50,722 nucleotides of DNA from an uncultured Caryophanales bacterium (GTDB lineage: Bacteria > Bacillota_I > Bacilli_A > RF39 > UBA660). This document shows, in pieces, positions 50,238 to 50,722 of the stretch (position 1 is the first letter of the stretch; each line of letters starts with the position of its first letter). The notes under the pieces were generated by a model. It did not search any database. It worked only from the letters and a program-made list of their open reading frames with translations, and was not told where the DNA came from. Made by a program: the position numbers and the translations under genes. The stretch spans positions 1-50,722 of the forward strand of contig CAMOID010000004.1 in the NCBI GenBank assembly GCA_946615975.1, read 5' to 3'.

Positions 50238-50243
50238 TATAAT
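50238..50243 (+). promoter_or_regulatory. -10 box upstream of the last gene
   Basis: TATAAT 24 bases before the ATG at 50268; no clear -35. Confidence 0.45.
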
Positions 50244-50267
50244 TAAATTACTTGAAGGATGTGTATC

Positions 50268-50722
50268 ATGAAGAAACTATTAATTAGTAAATATGAAGGA
50301 GTATATGGTTATCAAATACTTATTACTTTTACTTTTCTTATTGCTATAGCAGGATTAATTTTATTTAACTTTGATAATATTTTAGATAATGATTTATATG
50401 CTACTACAAACGAAATAGTATTAGATAGATCTGAAGTAGATATTATTTCTAATAATTTGAATAATATTTCTAGTGAATCATGGAATGAATTATATAAAAG
50501 TAATACTCTAAGAGATATATATAGAAATAAAAATATTAAAAATATATCTAATATTACTTCTGATTTAGAATTAGGTAATATATTATATGAATATAATGGT
50601 TCTATAGGAGATAAATACTATAATCTTAAATTAAATAATAATAAATATTTTTTATTTAATAATTTAAATAATGATTCTAATATTTCATTATATATAGTAG
50701 ATAATAATATGAGCTTCTATTT
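50268..50722 (+). CDS. Membrane-anchored protein, cut by the window end
   Basis: At least 151 residues, open to the window edge, with AAGGATG before the ATG. It starts MKKLLISKYEGVYGYQILIT, has one membrane helix (about 14-34) and a long Asn/Ile/Ser-rich outer region. The N-terminus lacks the GFTLxE pilin motif. The upstream gene efp ends in a terminator, so this is a separate unit. Function unknown; the 3' end is missing. Confidence 0.7.
   Translation, partial: MKKLLISKYEGVYGYQILITFTFLIAIAGLILFNFDNILDNDLYATTNEIVLDRSEVDIISNNLNNISSESWNELYKSNTLRDIYRNKNIKNISNITSDLELGNILYEYNGSIGDKYYNLKLNNNKYFLFNNLNNDSNISLYIVDNNMSFY

Noticed and set aside
1..50722. Alternative genetic code with TGA as Trp
   Set aside because: Frames are complete with TGG for Trp, and TGA acts as a true stop in three coupled genes.

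Overview
The window is a stretch of chromosome from a very AT-rich, Gram-positive-type bacterium (Bacillota, Bacilli side). Evidence: a recU–class A PBP operon, C+ type (four-Cys) bL33, a ComN-like regulator next to rel and dtd, a strongly AGA/TTA-biased codon set, and strong AGGAGG/AGGTGAT ribosome binding sites. Pyruvate formate-lyase points to fermentative, anaerobic life. The many orphan membrane and surface proteins fit an uncultivated gut lineage (RF39-like Bacilli are my guess, not proven). The standard genetic code is used, but TGA ends only 3 of the 49 genes whose stop is visible. I see no tRNA, rRNA, CRISPR array, insertion sequence or prophage, and no gene-free gap above 300 bases.

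Layout. 0.1–6.8 kb: HD-domain hydrolase, orphan genes, a two-zinc-ribbon membrane protein paired with a TPM-domain secreted protein, a three-gene orphan operon ending in a DUF488-like protein, and a membrane-anchored NlpC/P60 peptidase. 6.9–9.8 kb: pflB–pflA. 9.9–11.1 kb: small membrane and orphan genes. 11.2–17.3 kb: operon of a Nudix hydrolase, a 1003-residue fusion of a GH10-like barrel to a PHP phosphoesterase, and two flavoproteins. 17.4–21.0 kb: two-gene surface operon with a 1062-residue protein carrying an N-terminal PASTA domain. 21.1–23.7 kb: orphans, a 48-residue Lys-rich gene with signs of high expression, and an M29 aminopeptidase. 23.8–25.8 kb: rpsB–tsf behind a structured leader; S2 carries an extra C-terminal SAP-like domain.

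25.8–32.9 kb (minus strand): recU–ponA-type operon, then a separately promoted GspE/PilB-type ATPase. 33–37.8 kb: engB, a type IV pilin-like gene, der, an orphan membrane gene, a YgjP-like metallopeptidase and a SpoU-family RNA methyltransferase. 38.3–44.3 kb: rimM–trmD, tig, comN-like, rel, dtd. 44.3–46.9 kb (minus): two HExxH peptidases around a short IMPACT-family protein. 46.9–50.7 kb: uvrC, an orphan membrane gene, rpmG, efp, and a membrane protein cut by the window end.

How it fits together: most genes are housekeeping translation, GTPase, repair and wall functions. A recurring module, an intrinsic terminator whose U-tract runs directly into an extended -10 promoter (TGnTATAAT), separates many units. 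The most notable observations are: a Rel protein whose (p)ppGpp hydrolase site has lost its key residues while the synthetase site is intact; the GH10–PHP fusion; the inverted PASTA topology; the tail architecture of the GspE ATPase beside a PBP with a long Lys-rich tail; and the highly expressed small basic protein.
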